In this document: piece after piece, positions 7,537-16,552 of the stretch
Layout: every line of letters starts with the position of its first letter
Position numbering within the stretch: position 1 is the stretch's first letter
Source: Brasilonema sennae CENA114
GTDB lineage: Bacteria > Cyanobacteriota > Cyanobacteriia > Cyanobacteriales > Nostocaceae
Assembly: GCF_006968745.1 (NCBI RefSeq)
Contig: NZ_CP030118.1
Location: forward strand, 2,988,654-3,052,653
Direction: 5' to 3'
Length of the DNA: 64,000 bases
Notes under the pieces: generated by a model
The model's database searches: none
Told to the model about the DNA's origin: nothing
The model's input: only the letters and a program-made list of their open reading frames with translations
Position numbers and translations under genes: made by a program

Positions 7537-8913
7537 ATGCCTGCCAAAGTCACCCTCACAATTACTGAAGGCAAATCACCAGGAAGACAATATACCTTCG
7601 ACTCCCGCACAACTTGTATCATTGGTAGAGCAAAAGACTGCAACCCGCAACTACCAGATGATGATGATCATCTTACCATTTCCCGCTATCACTGCTTATT
7701 AGATATCAACCCGCCAAATATTCGCGTGCGGGATTTTGGTAGTAGAAATGGAACTTATGTAAACGGTAAAAAAATTGGACAACGCCAATCCAAGCAAACT
7801 CCAGAAGAAGCCGCGAAGTTGGAATTGACAGAGTATGATTTGCAAGATGGAGATGAAATTAAACTGGGTAATACAGTATTTGTCGTTGGAATTGAAGTTG
7901 AATTACAATCACTTAATATTCCTGATTTCGTCCCTGGTACAGCTAACATCCATAATGTCAATCAACGCCCAACACAAGCACCATTTTTCTTGGAATTGAT
8001 TAAACGCTTGTTGGGTTTAGCAGAAAAAGGCGACGAAAATCTCATAGCAATTCGCGGTTATAGCATTATCAAACTATTAGGAAAAGGCGGTTGTGGCGAA
8101 GTTTATTTAGCACAGCATAATCAAACAAAAAACTTTGTTGCCCTGAAAGTCATGCTACCAGCTGTTGCTGCAAATGACTGGGCTGTACAAATGTTTATGC
8201 GGGAGACAGAAAATACGAAAGCGTTGCGACATCCTCATGTGGTTAAATTGCTTGATTATGGTTACTCGGAGAGCATTTTCTTTTTCACAATGGAGTATTG
8301 TGAAGGTGGTACTGTTGCTGACTTAATGGAGCGACAGGGAGGAAAGTTATCAATAGATATTGCTGTCCCAATTACTCTCCAAGTTTTAGACGGTTTAGAA
8401 TATACCCACAACGCAGAAATTCCTAATGTCAAATTAGGTAATGGTGGATTTGGTAAAGGTAGGGGTTTGGTTCACCGCGATCTCAAACCAAGTAATATTT
8501 TCCTGGGCAATGTTGATGGTAAACTAACAGTAAAAATCGGAGACTACGGTTTATCAAAGGCGTTTGATTTAGCAGGTTTAAGTGGTCAAACTTTTACAGG
8601 TTTTAGAGCGGGTACTCCCGTTTTGATATGTCGCCAACAACTCTTAAATTATAAGCGTGTTAAACCAGAAGTCGATGTGTGGGCTGCTGCGGGTTGTCTC
8701 TACTATATGCTGACTGGATTTTATCCTCGTAATTTCACTGACAGAGACGTCTGGAAAGCCGTATTGGAAGATGACTCTGTACCTATCCGCCAGCGTGATG
8801 CAAGTATACCTCGACGACTGGCGGAGGTGATTGATTTAGCTTTGGTGGAGAAGCCAGAGATTTACTTTAAGAGTGCGACTCAGTTTAAGCAGGCGTTGTT
8901 GGATGTGTTGTGA
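7537..8913 (+). CDS. FHA domain serine/threonine protein kinase
   Basis: A 458-aa protein with an N-terminal FHA domain (about 15-118; GR at 30-31, SRYH at 49-52, NG at 71-72) that binds phosphothreonine, a linker, and a C-terminal kinase (about 172-458). Kinase landmarks: GKGGCGEV (182-189), catalytic-site Lys in VALK (204), HRDLKPSN (313-320), and DYG (336-338) where most kinases have DFG; Tyr at that place is a tolerated variant. A glycine-rich insert (about 297-310) lies before the HRD loop. No membrane segment, so it should be cytosolic. It follows the toxin gene on the same strand with a 57-bp gap. Substrate unknown. Confidence 0.88.
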   Translation: MPAKVTLTITEGKSPGRQYTFDSRTTCIIGRAKDCNPQLPDDDDHLTISRYHCLLDINPPNIRVRDFGSRNGTYVNGKKIGQRQSKQTPEEAAKLELTEYDLQDGDEIKLGNTVFVVGIEVELQSLNIPDFVPGTANIHNVNQRPTQAPFFLELIKRLLGLAEKGDENLIAIRGYSIIKLLGKGGCGEVYLAQHNQTKNFVALKVMLPAVAANDWAVQMFMRETENTKALRHPHVVKLLDYGYSESIFFFTMEYCEGGTVADLMERQGGKLSIDIAVPITLQVLDGLEYTHNAEIPNVKLGNGGFGKGRGLVHRDLKPSNIFLGNVDGKLTVKIGDYGLSKAFDLAGLSGQTFTGFRAGTPVLICRQQLLNYKRVKPEVDVWAAAGCLYYMLTGFYPRNFTDRDVWKAVLEDDSVPIRQRDASIPRRLAEVIDLALVEKPEIYFKSATQFKQALLDVL

Positions 8914-8921
8914 TATAAACC

Positions 8922-8970
8922 ACTGTTAACTGTTGACTGATTACTGTTCACTGTTAACTGTTCACTGTTG
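8922..8970. repeat. Heptamer tandem repeat (ACTGTTA/ACTGTTC type), 7 units
   Basis: Seven consecutive 7-bp units, each ACTG(T/A)T plus one variable base, fill the space between the convergent kinase and cpeZ genes and overlap the last codons and stop of cpeZ (stop at 8962-8964). The same heptamer family recurs at 10870-10912, 46312-46346, 46525-46564 and 53573-53599. Confidence 0.8.
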
Positions 8971-9579
8971 TCGCCTAGCTTTGAAATTAATAATTTGCTC
9001 CAAGCGAGATAAAGCACTCACCGCTGACTCCTGCACATAAGAATCAGCAGACTCATCATTAGTCAACGGTTTGAGGACTTCTCTTGCTCGTTCATCTCCC
9101 GATGCTGCAAGTGCGTTGACGACTGACACCGCCACCGCTACATTATCTGTGGTTTTCAGCGCCTCAACCAAGATATCAAAAGCAGGGGAACCAACTTCAC
9201 CCAACGCCATCACAGCTGCAATATGAACCACTGGATTGGAGTCATTGATGGCAGTTTGTAATCCTTGCAAACCTTCAGCTGGAAAAGGAACATCTGGATA
9301 GTTTACCGCAATTTGTGCCAGCGCCTTCGCACAGCTACCCCGGACAGTCACATTGTCGCTGTTAAGTAATGATTCTACCAAAGGTGGCACACTATCTACG
9401 CCAATCATACCTAAAGCTTTGACTGCTGCTCGACGAAAGACGACGTCTTCATCATTGAGAACACTCATCAAACGAGGAATCGTATTTTGATCACGGTTTT
9501 CTGCCAACTGTGACATTGCCCGTTCCCGTAGATTGGGATTTGGGTGTTTGAGTTGTTCAAATAGCGAATCTACTGTCAT
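8962..9579 (-). CDS. cpeZ: CpeZ, phycoerythrin bilin-attachment HEAT-repeat protein
   Basis: A 205-aa protein of HEAT-like/PBS-lyase repeats (recurrent patterns such as RRAAVKALGMIG, RGSCAKALAQIA, HIAAVMALGEVG, VSVVNALAASGD), the size and repeat type of CpeZ. CpeZ works with CpeY in phycoerythrobilin attachment to phycoerythrin, probably as a chaperone-like helper. Its start overlaps the cpeY stop by 4 bp (ATGA), so the two are translationally coupled in the order cpeB-cpeA-cpeY-cpeZ, as known for Fremyella-type cpeBA operons. The stop codon lies inside a heptamer repeat, which supplies the last residues. Confidence 0.88.
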   Translation of the reverse strand: MTVDSLFEQLKHPNPNLRERAMSQLAENRDQNTIPRLMSVLNDEDVVFRRAAVKALGMIGVDSVPPLVESLLNSDNVTVRGSCAKALAQIAVNYPDVPFPAEGLQGLQTAINDSNPVVHIAAVMALGEVGSPAFDILVEALKTTDNVAVAVSVVNALAASGDERAREVLKPLTNDESADSYVQESAVSALSRLEQIINFKARRQQ

Positions 9580-10868
9580 GGGTTTATTACTTTGCTGGAT
9601 GCAGGAGTGTGAGTTGCTTTGGCTCGAATCAACCAGTTTTGGTCATTTGCTGCAATTGTGTGAGCACTAGTATCGCCAAGTTTCTCCAGAGCCATTAATG
9701 CAGCATATTTCAAATCCCAGATTTTAGTTTCCAGAACGGCTACCAGAGCAGGAATCGCACTCGTATCGCCCAATTCACCTAGAGCGATCGCCGCCCCCGC
9801 CCGAGATTTCTGAAACTGAGGTTCGCGATTGTTCAAACCTTCAACAAGCAAATCGTAACCTGGAGCATACTTGAGCCAACCCAAGAGTTTCATCACATGG
9901 TAGTGTGCTCCATAGTCATTGTGAGCTTCAGCGGCATAGGTTGCCATCAGGGCTTCACCTGCACTCTCACGATACTCTTCTAATATAGTCTGTGTCGCCA
10001 GATAACAACGCCCAAAATCGGTATCATAAAGTTCTCTAATCACAAATTCCAGTGTTGGAGTCTGATCGTAGCCATGTACCAACTTCAAATCTCTTGGATG
10101 GTCAAAAATGACTTGCTCTAGTGATGGTTGAATATCTGTAAAGGCGATCGCTCCTGCTGGAATACCAGCTTCTGCCAACAAGCGAATCCCCCGCAGACGA
10201 AACACAAGTGATACCGGACACTGAGCAATCTGAGGAATAGCAGCGTAATACCGAGAATCGATCAAATCTTGGATGCACAACCGACGTGCATACACATTCG
10301 GGTGTTCAAGTAAGGCAAGCACCTTCTCAATTGGGGAGTAGTCTCCAGTGAAGCGACAAACGGCAGAGATGGCTGCACTTGCTGTGGGTTTGTCGGTAGC
10401 ATCCACAAATTTACGGATACGCTCCGCTGCTGGCGGATAATCTAACTTTGCCAGGGTATGGATAATCACCCGATAGGTTTGTCCTGGCTTTTCGAGTAAT
10501 TGAGCAATTTCTTCGAGGATATCTGAGTCTTGGGTGCCTATTTCACCAATCGCCCATACCGCATTTTCCACAAGATAGGAGTCTTCATCTGCCAAGCAGC
10601 CGCTAATGGCTGGCAGTGCTTGCAATGAGCGCAACTTTCCCAGCGACTCCACTGACTTGCGTCGCACGATGCGGTTATCTAAGGACGGATCCGTGTTTTG
10701 CACTGCCCGAATCAGCGCGTTGATAGAGCGCTCTGTCGCGAAGTTTACCAACTCTGAGGCAGCCACGTAGCGAGAGTCATCTTCCGCTAACTGGTCTAAA
10801 GGCGTATCCAAGAGAGTAATAGCTTGTTCTTCGGTGAATCCAAAAAGATTGGAAAAGCGCTTATCCAT
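9576..10868 (-). CDS. cpeY: CpeY, phycoerythrin alpha-subunit bilin lyase
   Basis: A 430-aa all-helical HEAT-repeat protein of the E/F clade of bilin lyases, matching CpeY in length and in its position after cpeA. Repeats such as VENAVWAIGEIGTQD and AALMALEKLGDTS are evident, and there is the family start LFGFTEEQAITLLD. CpeY attaches phycoerythrobilin to CpeA (Cys82 in the characterised system). AGG lies 6 bases before the ATG at 10868. It is separated from cpeA by about 295 bp carrying a large stem-loop (11058-11121), so its expression depends on read-through of that structure or on its own promoter. Confidence 0.9.
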   Translation of the reverse strand: MDKRFSNLFGFTEEQAITLLDTPLDQLAEDDSRYVAASELVNFATERSINALIRAVQNTDPSLDNRIVRRKSVESLGKLRSLQALPAISGCLADEDSYLVENAVWAIGEIGTQDSDILEEIAQLLEKPGQTYRVIIHTLAKLDYPPAAERIRKFVDATDKPTASAAISAVCRFTGDYSPIEKVLALLEHPNVYARRLCIQDLIDSRYYAAIPQIAQCPVSLVFRLRGIRLLAEAGIPAGAIAFTDIQPSLEQVIFDHPRDLKLVHGYDQTPTLEFVIRELYDTDFGRCYLATQTILEEYRESAGEALMATYAAEAHNDYGAHYHVMKLLGWLKYAPGYDLLVEGLNNREPQFQKSRAGAAIALGELGDTSAIPALVAVLETKIWDLKYAALMALEKLGDTSAHTIAANDQNWLIRAKATHTPASSKVINP

Positions 10869-10869
10869 A

Positions 10870-10912
10870 AGTTACCTGTTAACAGTTAATAGTTAACAGT
10901 TAACAGTTATCA
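10870..10912. repeat. Heptamer tandem repeat (GTTAACA type) upstream of cpeY
   Basis: Repeated GTTAACA/GTTAATA/GTTATCA units directly in front of the cpeY ribosome binding site. A related but looser series (CTGATAACTGATGACTG) is seen at 11020-11045. They lie in the transcribed spacer between cpeA and cpeY. Confidence 0.7.
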
Positions 10913-11057
10913 ATTTGAAGAAGAATTCAGTATTCAGAAGAAAGAAATTAAAATTTAGTTTTCCGGCTTCCGGCTTCCTACTTCCGAACTTCTGACTTGG
11001 TGACTTGGTGACTCCTTCACTGATAACTGATGACTGATAACTGATTAAAAACATGAA

Positions 11058-11121
11058 CCTGGGGATTCTCAAACCAATACTTAACCTTTCTGGGCAAAGC
11101 ACTAGATTAAGAATCCCCAGG
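11058..11121 (-). terminator. Large stem-loop after cpeA, terminator or attenuator
   Basis: A perfect 12-bp inverted repeat (CCTGGGGATTCT and its complement) encloses a 40-nt loop and, on the minus strand, is followed by TTCATGTTTTTAATC. It lies 43 bp after the cpeA stop. Partial termination here would set a high cpeBA and low cpeYZ message ratio, which fits structural versus catalytic proteins. It could also protect the cpeBA mRNA 3' end. Confidence 0.7.
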
Positions 11122-11163
11122 ACTGACGAACCTAAGTCCAATCAGCTATGAGAGATTATGAAC

Positions 11164-11661
<498 letters not shown>

Positions 11662-11727
11662 CTATCTCCAGAAATAGATATTTAAGCGTTTATTTCAATT
11701 CAATTCGTCAATTGCTTTGGCTATTGC

Positions 11728-12483
<756 letters not shown>

Positions 12484-12575
12484 GTACAGCACGGCGTAAG
12501 TTAACCAGGTATTACTGTGGGAGAATGAGTAATTAGATTAAAAGTAGTTTTTGCTGAGAAGCGGAGAATTAGGAT

Positions 12576-13073
12576 GTGGCAGGATTAGCTCCAAAACAAT
12601 TAAACTTAAGCGATGGCGATCGCTCAGAACTGCAAGAGTTGGTAAACCGACACAATACAGGGCAACAAATAGTACTACGTGCAAAAATAATTCTTCTAGC
12701 GTCAGAGGGGAAAAATAATGGCGAAATTGCTCGAACATTAAATATAAGTCTGGATATGGCTCGTTTATGGCGAAACCGATGGTTTAAAACTAGCGATAAA
12801 AAGTTGCCTACTTTTGAGAGACTACGAGATTCGGAGCGTATTGGGGCACCAGTAAAATTTAGTATGGAGCAAGTAATCAAACTGTTTGCCCTTGCATGTT
12901 CAAAACCCGAAGACTACGGACGACCAATAAGTCATTGGACACCAAGAGAACTAGCAGACGAAATTATAAAGCAAGGGATTATTGAAAGCATATCTGTCCG
13001 CCATGTTGGAAGATTACTAGAAGAGGCAGAACTTAAACCCCACCAGAGTAGTTACTGGTTAACCCCCCCCTAA
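12576..13073 (+). CDS. IS630-type transposase, N-terminal frame
   Basis: A 165-aa first frame with a GTG start encodes the DNA-binding part: an HTH ([23 protein letters not shown], residues about 45-67) and a winged/linker region ([16 protein letters not shown]...). It ends in a stop right after eight C residues. The catalytic domain follows in the +1 frame. Either a 1-base slip (transcriptional or ribosomal) on the C run yields the full enzyme, or the element is inactivated by a single-base expansion. Confidence 0.8.
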   Translation: MAGLAPKQLNLSDGDRSELQELVNRHNTGQQIVLRAKIILLASEGKNNGEIARTLNISLDMARLWRNRWFKTSDKKLPTFERLRDSERIGAPVKFSMEQVIKLFALACSKPEDYGRPISHWTPRELADEIIKQGIIESISVRHVGRLLEEAELKPHQSSYWLTPP

Positions 13074-13074
13074 G

Positions 13075-13779
13075 GACGAAGAATTTGACGTAAAAGTTGA
13101 AGATATTACTGGTTTATACATAAGTGCGATTGAACGTTATCAAAACGCAGAGCGTACAATATCAATTGATGAAATGACGGGTATTCAAGCTACAGAGCGT
13201 CTAGAAAAAGATTTACCGATGCGACCTGGTAAAGTTGAAAGAAGGGAGTTTGAGTATATTCGTCACGGTACACAGAGTTTAATTGCTAATTTTGATGTCG
13301 CTACTGGTAAGATTATCGAGCCTACTTGTGGAGATTCTCGAACAGAAGTTGATTTTGTTCTCAATATTCGTCGAATCATTGAAAGTGAACCCAATGCTAA
13401 AAAATGGCATCTAATCATGGATTGTCTGAATACGCATCAGTCTGAATCGCTGGTTCGTTTGGTTGCAGAAAAAGAAGGTTTGAATATCGATCTGGGTATT
13501 AAAGGAAAAAGGGGAATACTCAAATCCATGAAATCCCGTGCTGCTTTTTTAAGTGACAAAACACATCGAATTGTTTTCCATTACACCCCTAAACACTCTT
13601 CTTGGCTCAACCAGATTGAAATTTGGTTCAGTATTTTGGTTCGTAAGTTACTTCAGCGTGCTAGCTTCAAGAGTCAGGATGACCTAAAAACCCGAATTCT
13701 TGAATTTATCGACTACTTTAATAAAACAATGGCTAAACCTTTTCAGTGGACATATAAGGGTAAAGTGTTAGCTGTCTAA
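13075..13779 (+). CDS. IS630-type transposase, catalytic frame
   Basis: The catalytic DDE domain continues without a break from the C run: first Asp in [11 protein letters not shown], second Asp in [11 protein letters not shown], and Glu in [13 protein letters not shown]. An internal ATG is at 13174 but would drop the first Asp, so fusion to the upstream frame is needed for activity. C-terminus [15 protein letters not shown] is normal for the family. Apart from the phase change at the C run I see no damage. Confidence 0.8.
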   Translation, partial: DEEFDVKVEDITGLYISAIERYQNAERTISIDEMTGIQATERLEKDLPMRPGKVERREFEYIRHGTQSLIANFDVATGKIIEPTCGDSRTEVDFVLNIRRIIESEPNAKKWHLIMDCLNTHQSESLVRLVAEKEGLNIDLGIKGKRGILKSMKSRAAFLSDKTHRIVFHYTPKHSSWLNQIEIWFSILVRKLLQRASFKSQDDLKTRILEFIDYFNKTMAKPFQWTYKGKVLAV

Positions 13780-13933
13780 TACTTGGTTTATTTACGCCGT
13801 GCTGTACTAGAGCGATCGCGCCTAACAGTGTGGGGCAGATCAAATTTATGGGCGGGGTGAGTCGGACGCCTAGTCCTGTTGTCGGCTTTGTTTTTGTTAT
13901 GGACTTTTGACTCAAAGCCAATGAGCGTCTAAC

Positions 13934-14104
13934 CTACTCTATCTGGGCGATCAGGTGCTTAATCACATTCTCTTTAATCATTAATTGCCGCAGGACTTCC
14001 AACAGCAGCCCCTGAGCCTGCTCCTCATTCAGTCCTTTGACCTGTCGCTCATATGTTTTCAGGCTAAATTCTTGTTCTAAGCTAAGTTCTATCGGAAGTT
14101 CCAT
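13934..14104 (-). CDS. nblA: NblA, phycobilisome degradation protein
   Basis: A 56-aa protein beginning MELPIELSLEQEFSLKTYERQV, the NblA/Ycf18 signature, followed by the second helix NEEQAQGLLLEVLRQLMIKEN. NblA binds phycobiliprotein alpha subunits and the Clp chaperone and starts phycobilisome breakdown during nitrogen or sulfur starvation. The start at 14104 fits the family; a 16-residue longer reading is unlikely. GAGG lies 9 bases upstream. It is the only intact gene between the IS element and the linker remnant, and its neighbourhood with cpeBA links pigment synthesis and disposal. Confidence 0.88.
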   Translation of the reverse strand: MELPIELSLEQEFSLKTYERQVKGLNEEQAQGLLLEVLRQLMIKENVIKHLIAQIE

Positions 14105-14412
14105 GATAATTGCCTCAAATGGTGTGAATTTAGTGAGATGTGAAATAACCAATAAAATTCAGACTTCAATTATCACTGTATTAAATACAACCTTTCACTA
14201 CACTTTTTTATAAGTATTTAGATCTTTATCCTGTTGTTAACTAATATAACAAAAAATTGACAATAGAACCAACCTGAATATGATACTCCGGTAGGAACTC
14301 CGGTAGGAAAAAAGATCAACCGATGGGATGAAGATTTGATCGTATAAACTACCTCGGCTTGTGAAGAGTGTAGGTAGTTCACTCCACATATTGTTCTTGG
14401 CAAATTATCTAA
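14105..14412. other. Intergenic region upstream of nblA
   Basis: About 300 bp that must hold the nblA promoter (minus strand). It has a short tandem repeat CTCCGGTAGGAA (14287-14309, two units) but no protein-coding signal I can identify. NtcA control would be expected for nblA, but I find no convincing GTA-N8-TAC with confidence. Confidence 0.35.
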
Positions 14413-14716
14413 AGTTTAGTTAACTTTTTTAAAGTTGGTGTCATCAAAAATGAAAGCTTTAATGCAGATATCGACTCCTATATCGACTCGGCGGAGTATG
14501 ATGTCAGCTTTGGCGATTTCATTGTCCCCTGCTATCGCGGTTTTTCTACCCAACTCGGTCAGAAAACAGTTGGTTTTACCCGCATGTTTCGTCTGTATCG
14601 GGGCTATGCCAAAGTGCGATAAGCCAGAGGCTTTAGCTTGTGCGTATCGCTGCCAGTTATCCGGACAATCGCAACGACAAACGAATAAGAGAAACAAGGA
14701 CTGCAGCACTGCCTGA
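14413..14716 (+). pseudogene. Phycobilisome rod-linker fragment split by a 35-bp repeat
   Basis: The plus strand encodes the end of a PBS linker (pfam00427 type): [46 protein letters not shown], then a stop at 14620-14622. The stop lies in a 35-bp palindromic repeat (14616-14650). After the repeat the tail resumes in another frame as RCQLSGQSQRQ and ends at 14716, which resembles the serine/Gln tail after the linker domain. The N-terminal two thirds are missing. It is therefore a remnant of a CpeC/CpeD/CpcC-like rod linker near cpeBA; which one cannot be told. A second frame over the same bases is a shadow. Confidence 0.7.
14616..14650 (+). repeat. 35-bp palindromic interspersed repeat
   Basis: Starts GCGATAAGCCAGAGGC and ends GTGCGTATCGC, bounded by GCGAT/ATCGC. 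It has the same length and ends as the element at 63886-63920 (opposite orientation, GCGATAAGCCGGAGGC on the minus strand), so they are copies of one family. Its insertion breaks the linker reading frame. Confidence 0.7.
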
Positions 14717-14766
14717 CTGGCTGGGCAACCTAATAAGTACCACTACTAGTTCCAGGAGAAAAACTA

Positions 14767-15078
14767 ATGAACCAAGAGGACATCTGTGTAGAGCCAGAGT
14801 TAACTCGTATTTATCGCTCCACACTTTTCCTAGGGCAGCCTGTTTTACAGTACTGTGTAGTAGCCAAAATGGGTGAGCATTACCGAGTTATATCAGACTG
14901 GAAATACGAAGATCAAGACGACAAACAGACTCCTTTAAGACCACTCGATCTATTAAAACCCCAGCATTTAGGACGATACCTTATATACCTATCTAGGTTA
15001 GATGCTATGGCAGATATATTACCAGAACACCGTCAAGAACTGGTTAAAGGTAAGTGGTTTACATTTGAAGATAGCTAA
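14767..15078 (+). CDS. Hypothetical protein, 103 aa
   Basis: A small soluble protein with a good ribosome binding site (AGGAG 8 bases upstream). It reads as one compact domain: LQYCVVAKMGEHYRVISDWKYE strands followed by a helical PLRPLDLLKPQHLGRYLIYLSRLDAMADILPEHR. No signal, membrane segment or known motif. A terminator hairpin follows 6 bp after the stop, so it is a monocistronic unit. I do not recognise the family; position next to a linker remnant and nblA does not by itself imply a photosynthetic role. Confidence 0.6.
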   Translation: MNQEDICVEPELTRIYRSTLFLGQPVLQYCVVAKMGEHYRVISDWKYEDQDDKQTPLRPLDLLKPQHLGRYLIYLSRLDAMADILPEHRQELVKGKWFTFEDS

Positions 15079-15083
15079 TGAAT

Positions 15084-15106
15084 AACCCCAGGACAACTCT
15101 GGGGTT
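15084..15106 (+). terminator. Rho-independent terminator
   Basis: AACCCCAG and CTGGGGTT form a perfect 8-bp stem with a 7-base loop, followed by TAATA. It directly follows the 103-aa gene. Confidence 0.75.
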
Positions 15107-15187
15107 TAATACCAGACCGAACACATTTTAATCGTTGATGTAGCTTGTAAAATTGCTGGAAATCACATAATTATTGACTATTTTAGA

Positions 15188-16543
15188 CTAACTATAAGGT
15201 TTTTTTTTGGAATTCCGTTTAAAGTAATAACTAAAATACTCTCGATATAATCCACAGCTAATACTTGCTTGTTCTCCTAAAAGCTTTACCAATCCCAAAC
15301 TTTTTAACTGAAACCCTATCTCTTGTTTTAACGGAATCGGCGCAGTCGCCATTATGACTTGTTGAAAAGCATCTGCTAAGTCAGTATATTGTTGGAGATA
15401 CCACAATTGTTCTTGTAAATGATTCCTGAAAATACCGTTATCATTTATGGCATTTTGCAGTAAACTTTCTAATGAAATATCATCATTTACAGTATGATAC
15501 AACGCCAGCCGCACTAAGTAAGGAAATCCTTCCGTGAGTTCCATTAATTGTTCCAGTACAGAAGATGTCATCTGGAGTCCGTGACGCTGTACTAACTTTT
15601 CTACCTGGAATCTTGTAAAAGGAGGTAAATCAATTGCTAATCCTATATTAAAGGGAGATTTATTAATGTCCAAGGCAATATAAATATCGGTAGATTGAAC
15701 AATGATAAACCGAATTTTTTGCCACATCGAAATATCTCTCGTTTCCTGATGCCATGAGCGTAATAGTGCGAGAAAATCACGAGCTAGTTTCGGATATTCA
15801 AACAACTTATTCACTTCATCTAATGCCAAGATAACGGGACTAGAGATTTGCTGTAATAGATATTCTTGAAAATAAATAGTGCAGTTCATCAAAGTACCTA
15901 TTTCCTCATCCCAGTAATCCTCCAGCTTTGATTCTAGTTTCAATTGATGAGTAACATTGGCACAGAACCAGCGCATAAATTTTTCTAATGAGGTGAAAAC
16001 TTCTGTTTCAGCGTAATTTAAACTTAACCGTACTGTATAATAATTATGAGAGTTGCAATAAGCGAGAATTCTTGTCATTAGGGAAGTTTTCCCCATCTTT
16101 TGAGGTGCTTTGATGCGAATCAATGCACGAGGTTGGAGAATTTCTTGATAACAGATTTTTTCTAAATCCCGCTCAATATACAAAGTAGAAGAAAGAGGAA
16201 CTTGTCCTTCTGGAGATTCTAAAGCTATCTTTCGTTGCGTCTGTGCAGGCTCGGATGTTATCTGCAAAGATAAAGTTTCCAGTCGTTGCTCTAGAACAGC
16301 ACGACAATTCGTTCTATTTATTTTTTCCCCAACAATATCTGAAATGAGTTGCCATAATTTAGGGGCAACTATTTGTTTAATATAGGTTTCTGAGTAGTTG
16401 TTTTCTGTCGCGATTTGTGGATAGGTTTTTTTTGTTTCAGATATCGATTCGGACAAAATAGTTTTTTGGATAAACGAGAGCGATTTTCCTGTTTTGTCAA
16501 GAATCATCCCTTCTATTGATTCGAGAATTTTTTCTGTGATCAT
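15188..16543 (-). CDS. AAA_35-type NTPase with N-terminal HTH (vMAP-like)
   Basis: A 451-aa protein. Residues 1-90 contain an HTH-like region (QKTILSESISETKKTYPQIATENNYSETYIKQ) of the kind seen at the start of cyanobacterial AAA-like proteins associated with vWA/MoxR conflict systems. The P-loop region reads RALIRIKAPQKMGKTSLMTRIL (Walker A KAPQKMGKTS), followed by Walker B VILALDEVNKLF and sensor-like RFIIVQSTD, the AAA_35 (PF14516) pattern. The same N-terminal type occurs in the partial ATPase at 1-670. It is the downstream partner of the pentapeptide gene, 9 bp apart, so they form an operon. Role: probably a signalling NTPase; target unknown. Confidence 0.78.
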   Translation of the reverse strand: MITEKILESIEGMILDKTGKSLSFIQKTILSESISETKKTYPQIATENNYSETYIKQIVAPKLWQLISDIVGEKINRTNCRAVLEQRLETLSLQITSEPAQTQRKIALESPEGQVPLSSTLYIERDLEKICYQEILQPRALIRIKAPQKMGKTSLMTRILAYCNSHNYYTVRLSLNYAETEVFTSLEKFMRWFCANVTHQLKLESKLEDYWDEEIGTLMNCTIYFQEYLLQQISSPVILALDEVNKLFEYPKLARDFLALLRSWHQETRDISMWQKIRFIIVQSTDIYIALDINKSPFNIGLAIDLPPFTRFQVEKLVQRHGLQMTSSVLEQLMELTEGFPYLVRLALYHTVNDDISLESLLQNAINDNGIFRNHLQEQLWYLQQYTDLADAFQQVIMATAPIPLKQEIGFQLKSLGLVKLLGEQASISCGLYREYFSYYFKRNSKKKPYS

Positions 16544-16552
16544 TATCTATTT

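Larger units (their letters stand above)
12484..13807 (+). mobile_element. IS630-type insertion sequence, about 1.32 kb
   Basis: Imperfect terminal inverted repeats of about 33 bp (outer part GTACAGCACGGCGTAA, inner part AACCA.GTATTA) lie at 12484-12516 and 13775-13807, each bordered by TA (12482-12483 and 13808-13809), the expected IS630/Tc1 target-site duplication. Inside is one transposase split over two frames at a run of eight C (13063-13070). The DDE triad is intact in the second part. It sits between cpeB and nblA. A 26-bp sequence nearly identical to its end recurs at 47579-47604, implying related elements in the genome. Confidence 0.88.

Noticed and set aside
12570..12880. Minus-strand 103-codon frame over the transposase start
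   Set aside because: Antisense shadow of the transposase gene.
14435..14716. 93-codon plus-strand frame and its 97-codon antisense counterpart
   Set aside because: They cross the linker remnant in the wrong phase; only the last 21 codons of the plus frame coincide with the true linker tail.
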